64,000 nucleotides of DNA, taken from contig DASXOJ010000267.1 in NCBI GenBank assembly GCA_036494465.1, positions 18,110 to 82,109 of the forward strand. The letters run 5' to 3'. Made by a program: the position numbers and the translations under genes. This DNA comes from CAJCJE01 sp036494465. Its GTDB lineage: Bacteria > Actinomycetota > Actinomycetes > Mycobacteriales > Pseudonocardiaceae. Each line of letters opens with the position of its first letter. Position 1 is the first letter of the stretch. Positions 24,685-33,814 of the stretch are shown in pieces. Under the pieces are notes generated by a model. That model saw nothing but the letters and a program-made list of their open reading frames with translations. It ran no database searches and was not told the origin of the DNA.

Positions 24685-25839
24685 TCAGGCCGGGACGAAC
24701 AACGTCAACAACATCCAGGCCGCGACGGCCGAAGGCAGCAACGAGTCGAGCCGGTCCATGAGGCCACCGTGGCCGGGCAGCAGATTGCCCATGTCCTTGA
24801 TGCCCAGGTCACGCTTGATCAACGACTCCACCAGGTCACCGCCGGTCGCGGTGATCACCAGCGCCACCCCGAACGGCACACCCAGGTACCAGTGCCCGTG
24901 CAGCAGCAGGTAAACCGACAGCGCACCGCCGATGATGCCCGCGACCAACGACCCGGCCAGCCCCTCCCAGGACTTCTTCGGGCTGATCGACGGAGCCATC
25001 GGATGCTTGCCGAACAACACGCCCGCCACGTAGCCGCCGGTGTCCGAGCACACGCAGACGATCAGGAAGCACAACACGCGCGCAGCGCCGTCACGCGGCT
25101 CCACCAGCAACGCGGCGAACGTCGCGAACAACGCGACATAGGTCAACGTGAAGATCGATGCGGTGACATCGCGCAGATAGTTCTCGCTGCCGCCCCGGAA
25201 ACGCCAGAACAGGCAGCCCAGCACGGTCAACACGAACGCGACGAAAACCCCGTTGGTACCGAACGGCCAGGACAGCCAGAGCATCGCCTGGCCGCCGACC
25301 AACACCGGCACCAACGCGACCTCGATCTTGGCCGCCCGCCGCAACGCACCCGCGAGTTCGATCGTCGCCACGACCACGGCGGCCGCGACGACTCCGATGA
25401 ACAACTCGCGGATGGTCAACAGCGACACGAGCACAACCGCGCCGAGCGCGACCCCGACCGCGATCGCCGACCGCAGATCCCGACCCGCCTTGGAAACCTT
25501 CGCAGCGACCGGCTCAGCCGCCGCATCCTCGCCGACCCGCGCGCCCGGCTCCAGCACACCCTCACCGGCGCGCACACCCGATTCCGCTGCGCCCGGCTCG
25601 AGTGCATCCTCGCTGGCCGGCACGCCCGGCTCCGCCACACCCTCACCGGCCCGCACACCCGATTCCGCTGCGCCCGCAACCGTCGGCGCATGCCCGTTCG
25701 CGGCGGGCCTGTGGCCGTTGGGCGAACCAGCATCGCCTTTCGCAGGCACGTCTTTGCCCGCAGGCTCATCGGCGGACGCCGACTGCCCGGGTGCCCGTCC
25801 GTCGGGAGCCGCGTTGCCCATCAGGTTCTCGATACTCAC
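24685..25839 (-). CDS. cdsA: Phosphatidate cytidylyltransferase
   Basis: A 384-residue membrane enzyme making CDP-diacylglycerol, the precursor of phosphatidylinositol, cardiolipin and PE. The family signature near the C-terminus is clear: SLIKRDLGIKDMGNLLPGHG, then GLMDRLDSL. About seven hydrophobic helices fill residues 125-384. The first 115 residues are an unusual Ala/Glu/Gly/Pro-rich cytoplasmic tail containing a repeated unit (AAESGVRAGEGV). GTG 25839 is the start; frr ends 19 bp upstream. Confidence 0.95.
   Translation of the reverse strand: MSIENLMGNAAPDGRAPGQSASADEPAGKDVPAKGDAGSPNGHRPAANGHAPTVAGAAESGVRAGEGVAEPGVPASEDALEPGAAESGVRAGEGVLEPGARVGEDAAAEPVAAKVSKAGRDLRSAIAVGVALGAVVLVSLLTIRELFIGVVAAAVVVATIELAGALRRAAKIEVALVPVLVGGQAMLWLSWPFGTNGVFVAFVLTVLGCLFWRFRGGSENYLRDVTASIFTLTYVALFATFAALLVEPRDGAARVLCFLIVCVCSDTGGYVAGVLFGKHPMAPSISPKKSWEGLAGSLVAGIIGGALSVYLLLHGHWYLGVPFGVALVITATGGDLVESLIKRDLGIKDMGNLLPGHGGLMDRLDSLLPSAVAAWMLLTLFVPA
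25544..25676. repeat. Two 52-bp direct repeats inside the 5' part of cdsA
   Basis: Segments 25544-25595 and 25625-25676 differ at only a few bases and lie 81 bp apart, so the 27-residue protein unit stays in frame. They encode the duplicated AAESGVRAGEGV part of the disordered CdsA tail. This looks like a recent tandem duplication. Confidence 0.85.
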
Positions 25840-25858
25840 TTCGCCTGGCCGTCGTCGC

Positions 25859-26416
25859 TCAGACTTCGAGCAGTTCGGCTTCCTTGTGCTTCATCAGCTC
25901 GTCGACCTGCGCGACATATCGATCCGTGACGTTCTGCAGTTCCTTCTCCGCCCGCACGACGTCGTCCTCGCCCGCTTCGCCGTCCTTCTGGATACGGTCC
26001 AGCTCTTCCTTGGCCCTGCGTCGCACGTTGCGGATCGAAACCTTGGCGTCCTCGCCCTTGGTCTTCGCCAGCTTCACCATTTCGCGCCGCCGTTCCTCGG
26101 ACAGCTGCGGGAACACCACGCGAATGATCGTGCCGTCGTTACCCGGGTTCACGCCGAGGTCCGAGTCGCGGATCGCCCTCTCGATGTTGGTCAGCTGACT
26201 GTTGTCGAACGGCTTGACGATCGCCATCCGCGCTTCCGGAATGTTGATCGCGGCCATCTGGTTGAGCGGGGTCATCGACCCGTAGTACTCGACGTTGATC
26301 CGCGCGAACATGGCCGGAGTAGCGCGACCGGTGCGTACCGCGCTGAGCTCGTCCTTGGCGACGGACACCGCTTTTTCCATCTTCTCCTCGGCGTCGAAGA
26401 GAGTCTCGTCGATCAC
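25859..26416 (-). CDS. frr: Ribosome recycling factor
   Basis: 185 residues, the usual length. It separates ribosomal subunits after termination together with EF-G. The family pattern is complete: VRTGRATPAMF, PLNQMAAINIPEARM, and FPQLSEERRREMVKLAK. GTG 26416 is preceded by AGGAGTAGCC. It lies between pyrH and cdsA in the conserved actinobacterial order. Confidence 0.97.
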   Translation of the reverse strand: MIDETLFDAEEKMEKAVSVAKDELSAVRTGRATPAMFARINVEYYGSMTPLNQMAAINIPEARMAIVKPFDNSQLTNIERAIRDSDLGVNPGNDGTIIRVVFPQLSEERRREMVKLAKTKGEDAKVSIRNVRRRAKEELDRIQKDGEAGEDDVVRAEKELQNVTDRYVAQVDELMKHKEAELLEV

Positions 26417-26466
26417 GGCTACTCCTAGGTGTGCGCGCTTACCGGGCTCTTCGTGAAGCAGGCGTC

Positions 26467-27255
26467 CTACGCGGAACGCCGACTGCCGGGCGTTCCGACG
26501 AACGTCCCGATCTTCTCACCACGCACCGCCCTGGCGATGTTCCCCTCGGTGAGCAGATTGAACACGATCATCGGCATATTGTTGTCCATGCAGAGGCTGA
26601 ACGCGGTCGCATCGGCGACCTTCAGCCCCCGTTCGAGTGCTTCCCGGTGCGTGATCTGGGTCAGCAGCTGGGCCGAGGGGTCCTTCCTCGGGTCGGCGGT
26701 GTAGACGCCATCGACCGCCTTGCCCATCAGCACGACCTCGCAGTTGATCTCCAGTGCGCGCTGGGCGGCCGGGGTGTCGGTGGAGAAGTACGGCATGCCC
26801 ATGCCGCCACCGAAGATCACCACACGGCCCTTTTCCAAGTGCCGCATCGCGCGCCGGGGAATGTAGGGCTCGGCGACCTGTCCCATCGTGATCGCGGTCT
26901 GCACGCGGGTGTCGATGCCGTGTTCGCGTTCCAGAAAGTCTTGCAGCGCAAGGCAGTTCATCACGGTGCCGAGCATGCCCATGTAGTCCGAACGGGACCG
27001 GTCCATGCCGCGCTGTTCCAGTTCCGCACCGCGGAAGAAGTTGCCGCCACCGATCACGATGGCCATCTGCACGCCACTGCGCACCACGTCTGCGACCTGT
27101 CGCGCGACGGTCTGCACGACGTCCGGGTCGACGCCGACGGAACCGCCGCCGAACATTTCCCCGCCAAGCTTGAGCAACACCCGGCCGTAGCCAACCGAGG
27201 GAAGAGCGTCGTTGTCCGCCGTTACCGGCGCGATCTGCTGTTCTGCTGTCGTCAC
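26467..27255 (-). CDS. pyrH: Uridylate kinase
   Basis: 262 residues from GTG 27255, chosen because AGGAG ends 6 nt upstream; ATG 27273 is an alternative. The enzyme phosphorylates UMP to UDP. Family motifs seen are VLLKLGGEMFGG, VIGGGNFFRG, GGGMGMPYFSTDT and KAVDGVYTADP. It follows tsf, with a large stem-loop between the two. Confidence 0.96.
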   Translation of the reverse strand: MTTAEQQIAPVTADNDALPSVGYGRVLLKLGGEMFGGGSVGVDPDVVQTVARQVADVVRSGVQMAIVIGGGNFFRGAELEQRGMDRSRSDYMGMLGTVMNCLALQDFLEREHGIDTRVQTAITMGQVAEPYIPRRAMRHLEKGRVVIFGGGMGMPYFSTDTPAAQRALEINCEVVLMGKAVDGVYTADPRKDPSAQLLTQITHREALERGLKVADATAFSLCMDNNMPMIVFNLLTEGNIARAVRGEKIGTFVGTPGSRRSA

Positions 27256-27360
27256 GGCCCTCTCCTCGCCCATTTCACCTGCTCCCCCGCTGTTGAAGAC
27301 GTGCTAGCCGCCGCACCGCGCCCCGCACGCGCGGCATTCGTCGACCGGCGAACATGACGA

Positions 27361-27405
27361 AGCGGGGCCACCGCGGAGAACGCAACTCCGCGGTAGGACC
27401 CCGCT
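27361..27405 (-). terminator. Large stem-loop between tsf and pyrH
   Basis: Arms AGCGGGG..CCGCGGAG and CTCCGCGG..CCCCGCT pair with small internal bulges over a 7-nt loop, starting 12 nt after the tsf stop on the transcribed strand. No T-run follows, so it may attenuate or protect the transcript rather than fully end it. Confidence 0.65.
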
Positions 27406-27417
27406 GTCAGCCATGGC

Positions 27418-28236
27418 TCAGGGCTGCCCGACCTCGAACCGGGCGAACCGGGTGACCGTGACACCGGCCTCGTCGAGCACCGACTTCACGGTCTTCTTCG
27501 ACTCCTGGACCGACGACTGCTCCAGCAGCACGACATCCTTGAAGAAGCCGTTCAGGCGACCGTCGATGATCTTGGGCAGCGCCTGCTCCGGCTTGCCTTC
27601 CTCGCGCGCGGTCTCCTCGGCGATCCGACGCTCGGTGGCCACCAGGTCGGCGGGCACCTCGTCGCGGGAGACGTAGCGCGGCTTCATCGCGGCAATCTGC
27701 ATCGCGGTCTGCCGAGCCGCGTCGCCGTTGTCGCCGGTGTACTCGACCAGCACGCCCACGGCGGGCGGCAGGTCCGAGGCCCGACGGTGCAGGTAGGTGG
27801 AGACGACGCCGTCGAAAACGACGACCCGGCGCAGCTCCAGCTTCTCGCCGATCTTGGCGGACAGCTCCTGCAGCGCGGCGTCGACAGTCTTGCCGTCGCC
27901 CATGTCGGCGACCTTCAGGGCCTCGACATCGCTGATGTCCTGCGCCTTGGCCACCTTGACGATCTTCTCGGCCAGCTCGACGAAGTCGGCGCTCTTGGCC
28001 ACGAAGTCGGTCTCGCAGTTCAGCTCGACCATGACGCCGTCCTCGGCGATGACCAGGCCGTTGGCAGTGGTGCGCTCGGCGCGCTTGCCAACGTCCTTGG
28101 CACCCTTGATGCGCAGCAGCTCAACGGCCTTGTCCAGGTCGCCGTCGGTGTCCTCCAGCGCCTTCTTGCAGTTCATCATGCCGGCGCCGGTGATCTCACG
28201 CAGCCGCTTCACATCGGCAGCGGTGTAGTTCGCCAT
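27418..28236 (-). CDS. tsf: Translation elongation factor Ts
   Basis: 272 residues, the nucleotide exchange factor for EF-Tu. The N-terminal UBA-like part has MNCKKALEDTDGDLDKAVE, followed by the core NCETDFVAKSADF. It is shorter than the E. coli protein, as is usual in actinobacteria. It follows rpsB; a 15-bp stem-loop fills the 109-bp gap. Confidence 0.97.
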   Translation of the reverse strand: MANYTAADVKRLREITGAGMMNCKKALEDTDGDLDKAVELLRIKGAKDVGKRAERTTANGLVIAEDGVMVELNCETDFVAKSADFVELAEKIVKVAKAQDISDVEALKVADMGDGKTVDAALQELSAKIGEKLELRRVVVFDGVVSTYLHRRASDLPPAVGVLVEYTGDNGDAARQTAMQIAAMKPRYVSRDEVPADLVATERRIAEETAREEGKPEQALPKIIDGRLNGFFKDVVLLEQSSVQESKKTVKSVLDEAGVTVTRFARFEVGQP

Positions 28237-28296
28237 CGTGCGTTATCCGTTCCTTCCGCGGTTCACGCGCGGTTTGGTAGCCCTGGTTTGATGCCA

Positions 28297-28331
28297 CTCC
28301 GGCAGGGTCTGCGGCACAGACCCTGCCGGAG
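28297..28331 (-). terminator. Perfect 15-bp stem-loop between rpsB and tsf
   Basis: CTCCGGCAGGGTCTG and its exact complement enclose a 5-nt loop. On the transcribed (minus) strand a run of seven T lies before, not after, the stem, so this is not a standard intrinsic terminator; attenuation or mRNA processing between the two genes is more likely. Confidence 0.75.
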
Positions 28332-28345
28332 CGAAAAAAATTCGA

Positions 28346-29224
<879 letters not shown>

Positions 29225-29584
29225 GGCCTGATTCGCACCTCGTCTATCGGGCGTACCGGACCGGCCGGTACGCGGTTTCGGTTGTCACGGAAGGTCGGGT
29301 GACCTGCCGCCCTGGTGCCATACCGACGCCCCGACCCGGCACTGTGCAAACCACTGTCGGGACCGCGAGACGCCGTGCCCGCCGAGATGAACTCCTCGAC
29401 GGATCGCATGGCACGCGAAGTCGCCCCGTGCGCACACGGGACGCGTAAATAGTGTACCGCGCCCGGCAGGCAGATTTCCCAATCGGGCCTCGTCACGGCC
29501 TCGGTTATCCACAACCGGCCCCGCCATCCACAGATTTTCCGCGCCCGCACCGCCGCCTGCTCGATGTCGAGCACTGTTGCCACC
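29225..29584. other. rpsB leader / divergent promoter region
   Basis: This 360-bp gap between rpsB and the M23-type gene has no convincing gene. On the rpsB strand, TACACT at about 29452-29457 is a good -10 element, giving a leader of roughly 220 nt. A perfect 8-bp hairpin (CGTACCGG/CCGGTACG, 29252-29272) sits 28 nt before the rpsB start, in the position of known S2 autoregulatory leaders. The 9-mer TTATCCACA at 29505-29513 matches a DnaA box, with a partial second copy at 29526. Confidence 0.6.
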
Positions 29585-30487
29585 ATGATCAACCCGCAGA
29601 AACCCCGCCTGCTCCGCGTCCCGGCTGGGCTCCGCTGGCCCACGGTCAACTCGGGCTGCGCACACACCGACCCACTGGGCAGCATCACCATCACCAGATC
29701 GGCCATCCGCTACCTGACCAGGTCCCGAGCCCGCCGCCGCGCCAAGACCCGGCGCAGACGCACGATCGCGATGGCCCTGCTGACCCTCGCCCTGCTCGCG
29801 ACGACCGCCACCATCACCGCCACCACCGCATCAGCGAGCTCCCCTGCCGCTCCGGCCGCCACGGCTCTGGCCGCCGCCCCCGCTACAGCTTCGGCTACTG
29901 CTCCGGGCTCCGGTCCCGCCGCTGCCTCGGCCACTGTCCCGGGCTCCGGTCCCGCCGCTCCTGCGAGCCCGCCCGTCGAGCCCGCGCCCACCGACCCAGC
30001 CAACACTCCCGTATCGCCCGGCGCGGCTGGGCCGACCGCACACTTCTCCTGGCCGCTGCCCCCACCGCACCCGGTCCTACGCCCCTTCCAACCACCCGCG
30101 ACGCCCTACGGACCCGGTCATCGCGGCGTCGACCTCGGCGGTTCCGTCGGCGAGCCGGTGTTCGCGGCAGGCGATGGCCTGGTCCTCTACGCGGGCCCGC
30201 TGTTCAACTGCGAGCTGATCTCCATCGAGCACCCCGGCGGCCTGCGCACCACCTACACGCCGGTCATGCCGTCCGTGCACGTCGGCCAGGAGGTCGCGCG
30301 GCGGCAGCAGATCGGCACCCTGCTCGCGGCGCAACCCGGCTGCCCCGAGGAGGTCGGCAACAACGGCACCGGCCCGCCGGTCTTCCTGTACTGGGGCGTG
30401 CACCGGGATCGGAACTACCTTGACCCGCTGCGCCTCGTCGAGACCGGGGAGATTCGGCTGCTGCCCTGGCCGGGTGATGGTCAGTGA
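29585..30487 (+). CDS. Secreted M23 (LytM)-domain protein, probably lacking one zinc ligand
   Basis: About 300 residues from ATG 29585 (start uncertain). An Arg-rich stretch precedes a hydrophobic signal (ALLTLALLATT), then an Ala/Pro-rich linker with the repeated unit PGSGPAA, and a C-terminal M23 fold. The H-x3-D motif is present in GHRGVDLGG. The second motif, usually LHWG or HLHF, reads FLYWG, so the zinc-binding His is Tyr. The protein may be a non-catalytic activator, like EnvC or NlpD LytM domains (inference). An M23 gene at this place beside rpsB is conserved in Mycobacterium (Rv2891) and Streptomyces. Confidence 0.83.
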   Translation: MINPQKPRLLRVPAGLRWPTVNSGCAHTDPLGSITITRSAIRYLTRSRARRRAKTRRRRTIAMALLTLALLATTATITATTASASSPAAPAATALAAAPATASATAPGSGPAAASATVPGSGPAAPASPPVEPAPTDPANTPVSPGAAGPTAHFSWPLPPPHPVLRPFQPPATPYGPGHRGVDLGGSVGEPVFAAGDGLVLYAGPLFNCELISIEHPGGLRTTYTPVMPSVHVGQEVARRQQIGTLLAAQPGCPEEVGNNGTGPPVFLYWGVHRDRNYLDPLRLVETGEIRLLPWPGDGQ

Positions 30488-30494
30488 CAGTTGA

Positions 30495-31523
30495 TCAAGC
30501 GTCGACCTGCTCGACGAGTTTCGTACGCAGCCGCAGCACGGCGCGCGTGTGCAGTTGGCAGACCCGCGACTCGGTCACGCCCAACACCCGCCCGATCTCG
30601 GCCAGGGTCAGGTTTTCGAAGTAGTACAGGGTCACCACGATCCGGTCCCGCTCGGCCAGCTGCGCAATGGCCTCGGCTAGCTGCCTGCGGTTGTCCTGGT
30701 CGACCAGTTTGGCGACCGGATCATCGGCGGTGTCGTCGGGCAGCATTTCGGCGAGCGACATCGTGCCCGCGCCGCCGACGGTCAGTTCGTCGAGCGCGAC
30801 GACGCTGGTCAGGTTGAACTGCGCGTAGAGGTCCCGCAGCTCGCCGACCTTGATCTGCAACTCGGTGGCGAGCTCGACATCGGTCGGAGTGCGTTGTAAT
30901 TGGTTGCCCAGCCGTTCGAGGGCGCGTTCGACATCGCGCGCCCGGCCGCGGATCGAGCGGGGCACCCAGTCCTGCGAGCGCAGCTCGTCCAGGATCGCGC
31001 CGCGGATGCGCTGCATCGCGTAGGTCTCGAACTTCAGGCCGCGCTCGGGCTCGAACTTCTCGATGGCGTCGACCAGCCCGAAGATCCCGGACTGCACCAG
31101 GTCGGCGATGTCGATGTGCGCGGGCAAACCGGTACCGACACGGCCCGCAACGTACTTGACCAGCGGCGCGTAGTGCAGCATGAGCCGGTCGCGCTGCGGC
31201 TGCGCCTGCGCGGAGCCGTACGCGCGCCACAGCGCGACGATGCCTGCTTCGACCTCGTCCGCGGTGCGGTGGTCGCCGGGCAGGACGCCATCCGGCTGGC
31301 CCACCCCGAACGGGGTCGTACTGCCGTGGCCACCATCGCGCAGCGATCCGGTGATCACCGGCGCCGGCGAGGATGCCGAAACGGGTGCAACGGGCTCCGA
31401 ATGGTCCACGTGTGGATACGCCTCCGGCAGTGCGGCATCGGCGACCGGTGCCTGGGCCGCCCGATTTGTCGGCGGTGTCGGCGTACCCACCCGGTCACCG
31501 CGACCGGGGATGGGTCTGGTCAT
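30495..31523 (-). CDS. whiG: WhiG/FliA-type RNA polymerase sigma factor
   Basis: 342 residues. The first 85 are a Pro/Ala-rich extension; then sigma regions 2, 3 and 4 follow. Seen are YAPLVKYVAGRV, DLVQSGIFGLVDAI (region 2), DWVPRSIRGRARDVERA (region 3) and the helix-turn-helix TLAEIGRVLGVTESRVCQLH (region 4.2). WhiG commits aerial hyphae to sporulation in Streptomyces, where it also lies close to rpsB. Its presence predicts a sporulating or filamentous host. Its start overlaps the end of xerC by 29 nt. Confidence 0.93.
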   Translation of the reverse strand: MTRPIPGRGDRVGTPTPPTNRAAQAPVADAALPEAYPHVDHSEPVAPVSASSPAPVITGSLRDGGHGSTTPFGVGQPDGVLPGDHRTADEVEAGIVALWRAYGSAQAQPQRDRLMLHYAPLVKYVAGRVGTGLPAHIDIADLVQSGIFGLVDAIEKFEPERGLKFETYAMQRIRGAILDELRSQDWVPRSIRGRARDVERALERLGNQLQRTPTDVELATELQIKVGELRDLYAQFNLTSVVALDELTVGGAGTMSLAEMLPDDTADDPVAKLVDQDNRRQLAEAIAQLAERDRIVVTLYYFENLTLAEIGRVLGVTESRVCQLHTRAVLRLRTKLVEQVDA

Positions 31524-32454
31524 GAATCGCCTTCAACCGCTCGACAGTGACATGGGTGTAGAGCTGCGTGGTGGCGAGCGTAGCGTGACCAAGCAGTTCT
31601 TGGACGCTGCGTAGGTCGGCGCCGCCCTCCAGCAAATGCGTAGCGGCACTGTGCCGTAACCCGTGTGGACCAACGTCCGCCGCGCCCGAAACCGTGCCCA
31701 CTGCATCATGCACCGTGCGTCTTGCGGTTCGCGGATCGAGGCGCCCACCCCTGCTACCCAGGAAGAACGCTGGTCCGGACGCTGCCGAGAACAGCCTTGG
31801 TCTGCCGCGTTCCTGCCATCGGCGCAACACGCGTTCGGCCGGTATCCCGAATGGCACGGTCCGTTCGCGACGCCCTTTCCCGAGCACACGTATCACCCGA
31901 CGGGAGTAGTCGACATCGTCGACGTCCAATCCGCACAATTCAGACACACGAACACCAGTCGCATAAAGCAACTCGACCACAGCCTGGTCACGCAGCGCAA
32001 CCGGGTCCGCCTGTTCGGCGCCGATTTCGGCCGCCGCAAGCGCCTCGGCAGCCTGCTCCGGACGGAGCACCGCAGGCAGGTTCCGGTGTTGCTTCGGCGC
32101 GACCAGGCGTTGGCCAGGGTCGGTCGAGAGCACATCGTTGTGCGCCGCCCACGCGGTGAACGTGCGCGCCGCCGCCGAGCGCCGGGCCAGCGTGCTGCGA
32201 CTGACGCCCTCGGCGCGCAACGCGGCGAGCCAGGACCGCAACACCGCCAGATCCAACGCGGCCAGCTCACCGGTGCCGGTCAAGTGGGTCAGCAGGGAAA
32301 CGACGTCGCCGATGTAGGCCCGGACCGAGTGCTCGGACAGGTCGCGCTCGAGTCGCAGGTGCCGCTCGAACGCGTCGACCGCCGCCGCGCTCGCCGTCGG
32401 CAGCTCGGCCCTGGCCCGCAGCAAGCTGCGCCGCTTGGACTTCTCCGCCGCCAT
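31495..32454 (-). CDS. xerC: Tyrosine recombinase for chromosome dimer resolution
   Basis: 319 residues from ATG 32454; TTG 32490 would add 12 residues. XerC works with XerD at dif sites. In numbering from the longer start, the catalytic residues are R181 (TGVRVSELCGL), K205 (LGKGRRER), H276 and R279 (GPHGLRHSAATH), H302 (LGHATL) and Y311. The N-terminal SAM-like core-binding domain has DAFERHLRLERDLS. It follows dprA and comM, matching the Mycobacterium order. Confidence 0.95.
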   Translation of the reverse strand: MAAEKSKRRSLLRARAELPTASAAAVDAFERHLRLERDLSEHSVRAYIGDVVSLLTHLTGTGELAALDLAVLRSWLAALRAEGVSRSTLARRSAAARTFTAWAAHNDVLSTDPGQRLVAPKQHRNLPAVLRPEQAAEALAAAEIGAEQADPVALRDQAVVELLYATGVRVSELCGLDVDDVDYSRRVIRVLGKGRRERTVPFGIPAERVLRRWQERGRPRLFSAASGPAFFLGSRGGRLDPRTARRTVHDAVGTVSGAADVGPHGLRHSAATHLLEGGADLRSVQELLGHATLATTQLYTHVTVERLKAIHDQTHPRSR

Positions 32455-32521
32455 GTCCGCAACGCTGCGCCACGGCGACGAATCGGTCAAGCATCGCCAC
32501 GCGAGCGAGCAGGAAGTCAGT

Positions 32522-33814
32522 TCATGGACGCCTCCCGGTGCCGGAAAGCCTGCGCCAACCGGTGTCGTCGCGTTCGGCGAGGCCGCAGAGTTCGAGCAGC
32601 GGCAACACCGCCCTGACCCGGTCCAACGGCACGCCTGACCCGAACGCGACCTGTTCCGGACTCTGACCCGTCCGCAGGTCGAGGGCGTCGTGCACCTGGA
32701 GCTGCTGTTCGTCGAGCTGATCGGTCGGGCGTCGCTCCTCCCTGGCCGGTTCGGCGAGATCGGTGCCGATTCGCCCGATCGCCTCCAGCACGTCCGCCGA
32801 GCCGGTCACCAGGTACGCGTCTCCGGTGCGGAGCATTTCGTGACAGCCGACGGACATCGCCGACGTGACCGGGCCCGGCACCGCCATCACCATCCGGCCG
32901 AGCGCCTGCGCGGTCGCCGCCGTGTTCCGCGATCCGCTGCGCCGACCGGCCTCGACGACAACGGTGCCTGCCGAGCTCGCGGCGATCAGGCGGTTGCGGA
33001 TCAGGAAACGATGCCGGGCAGGCGGGGTGCCGGGCGGATATTCGCTCAGCACCAGGCCGTGTTCGGCGACCTGGTTCAGCAGACCGCTGTGGCCCAGCGG
33101 ATACGACTGGTCGACCCCGCAACCGAGCACCGCGATCGTGGCGCCATCAGCGCTGATGGCGCCACGGTGTGCCGCACCGTCGATTCCGTAGGCAGCGCCG
33201 GACACGACCGTGACACCGGCGGATGCCAGGTCGTAGCCGAGCTCGGCGGCGGTGTGGTCGCCATAGCTGGTCGCGGCCCGCGCACCGATGATCGCGACCG
33301 AGCGCTCGGTGAGATCGCTCAGCCGACCGGTGCCTCGTGCCCAGAGCGCGATCGGATGGCCTGCCCACCGGACACCTCGCGCGTTGGCCAGGTCCAACGC
33401 GGTGAACGGCCAGGTTGGCCACTCCTCATCCTCGGGGATCAGCAACCGGGCGCCCACTTTGGCGGCAGTGGCCAGGTCTTGTTCGGCAAGGTCGATACCT
33501 CGGCGCGCGTTGGTCGCTTCGAGCACGGCGGGTGGCGCGGTGCCGTCCCGGATCAGTTGCGCGGCGGTGACCGCGCCAACCTGGGCGATGAAGGCGACCA
33601 GTGCCGGAGCGGGCGGCTCGGCCGCGCGGAGCAAGTAGGCCCGCGCGAGCCGGACCGCGTCGAGGTCGGGTGCCGGGCGACTGGTCGGTGGGGCTGAGGC
33701 AGGTCGGGCTGAGGCAGGCGGCTCCTTTTCGGTCGGGGGCTCCGGGGTGAGGAGGGGTGTGTAGATGTCGGTGATGGGACGGCGGGCTACCTCTTCGGTG
33801 GGGAGGACGTTCAT
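32522..33814 (-). CDS. dprA: DNA-processing protein DprA (Smf)
   Basis: 430 residues from ATG 33814, which overlaps the comM stop by 4 nt. DprA loads RecA on incoming single-stranded DNA. The Rossmann-type core has VAIIGARAATSYGD, VVSGAAYGIDGAAHRGAI and the loop PARHRFLIRNRLIAASS, followed by a C-terminal winged-helix region (QVHDALDLRTGQSPEQVA). The first 75 residues are a Pro-rich, non-conserved extension. A longer ORF to 34276 only runs through comM. Confidence 0.94.
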   Translation of the reverse strand: MNVLPTEEVARRPITDIYTPLLTPEPPTEKEPPASARPASAPPTSRPAPDLDAVRLARAYLLRAAEPPAPALVAFIAQVGAVTAAQLIRDGTAPPAVLEATNARRGIDLAEQDLATAAKVGARLLIPEDEEWPTWPFTALDLANARGVRWAGHPIALWARGTGRLSDLTERSVAIIGARAATSYGDHTAAELGYDLASAGVTVVSGAAYGIDGAAHRGAISADGATIAVLGCGVDQSYPLGHSGLLNQVAEHGLVLSEYPPGTPPARHRFLIRNRLIAASSAGTVVVEAGRRSGSRNTAATAQALGRMVMAVPGPVTSAMSVGCHEMLRTGDAYLVTGSADVLEAIGRIGTDLAEPAREERRPTDQLDEQQLQVHDALDLRTGQSPEQVAFGSGVPLDRVRAVLPLLELCGLAERDDTGWRRLSGTGRRP

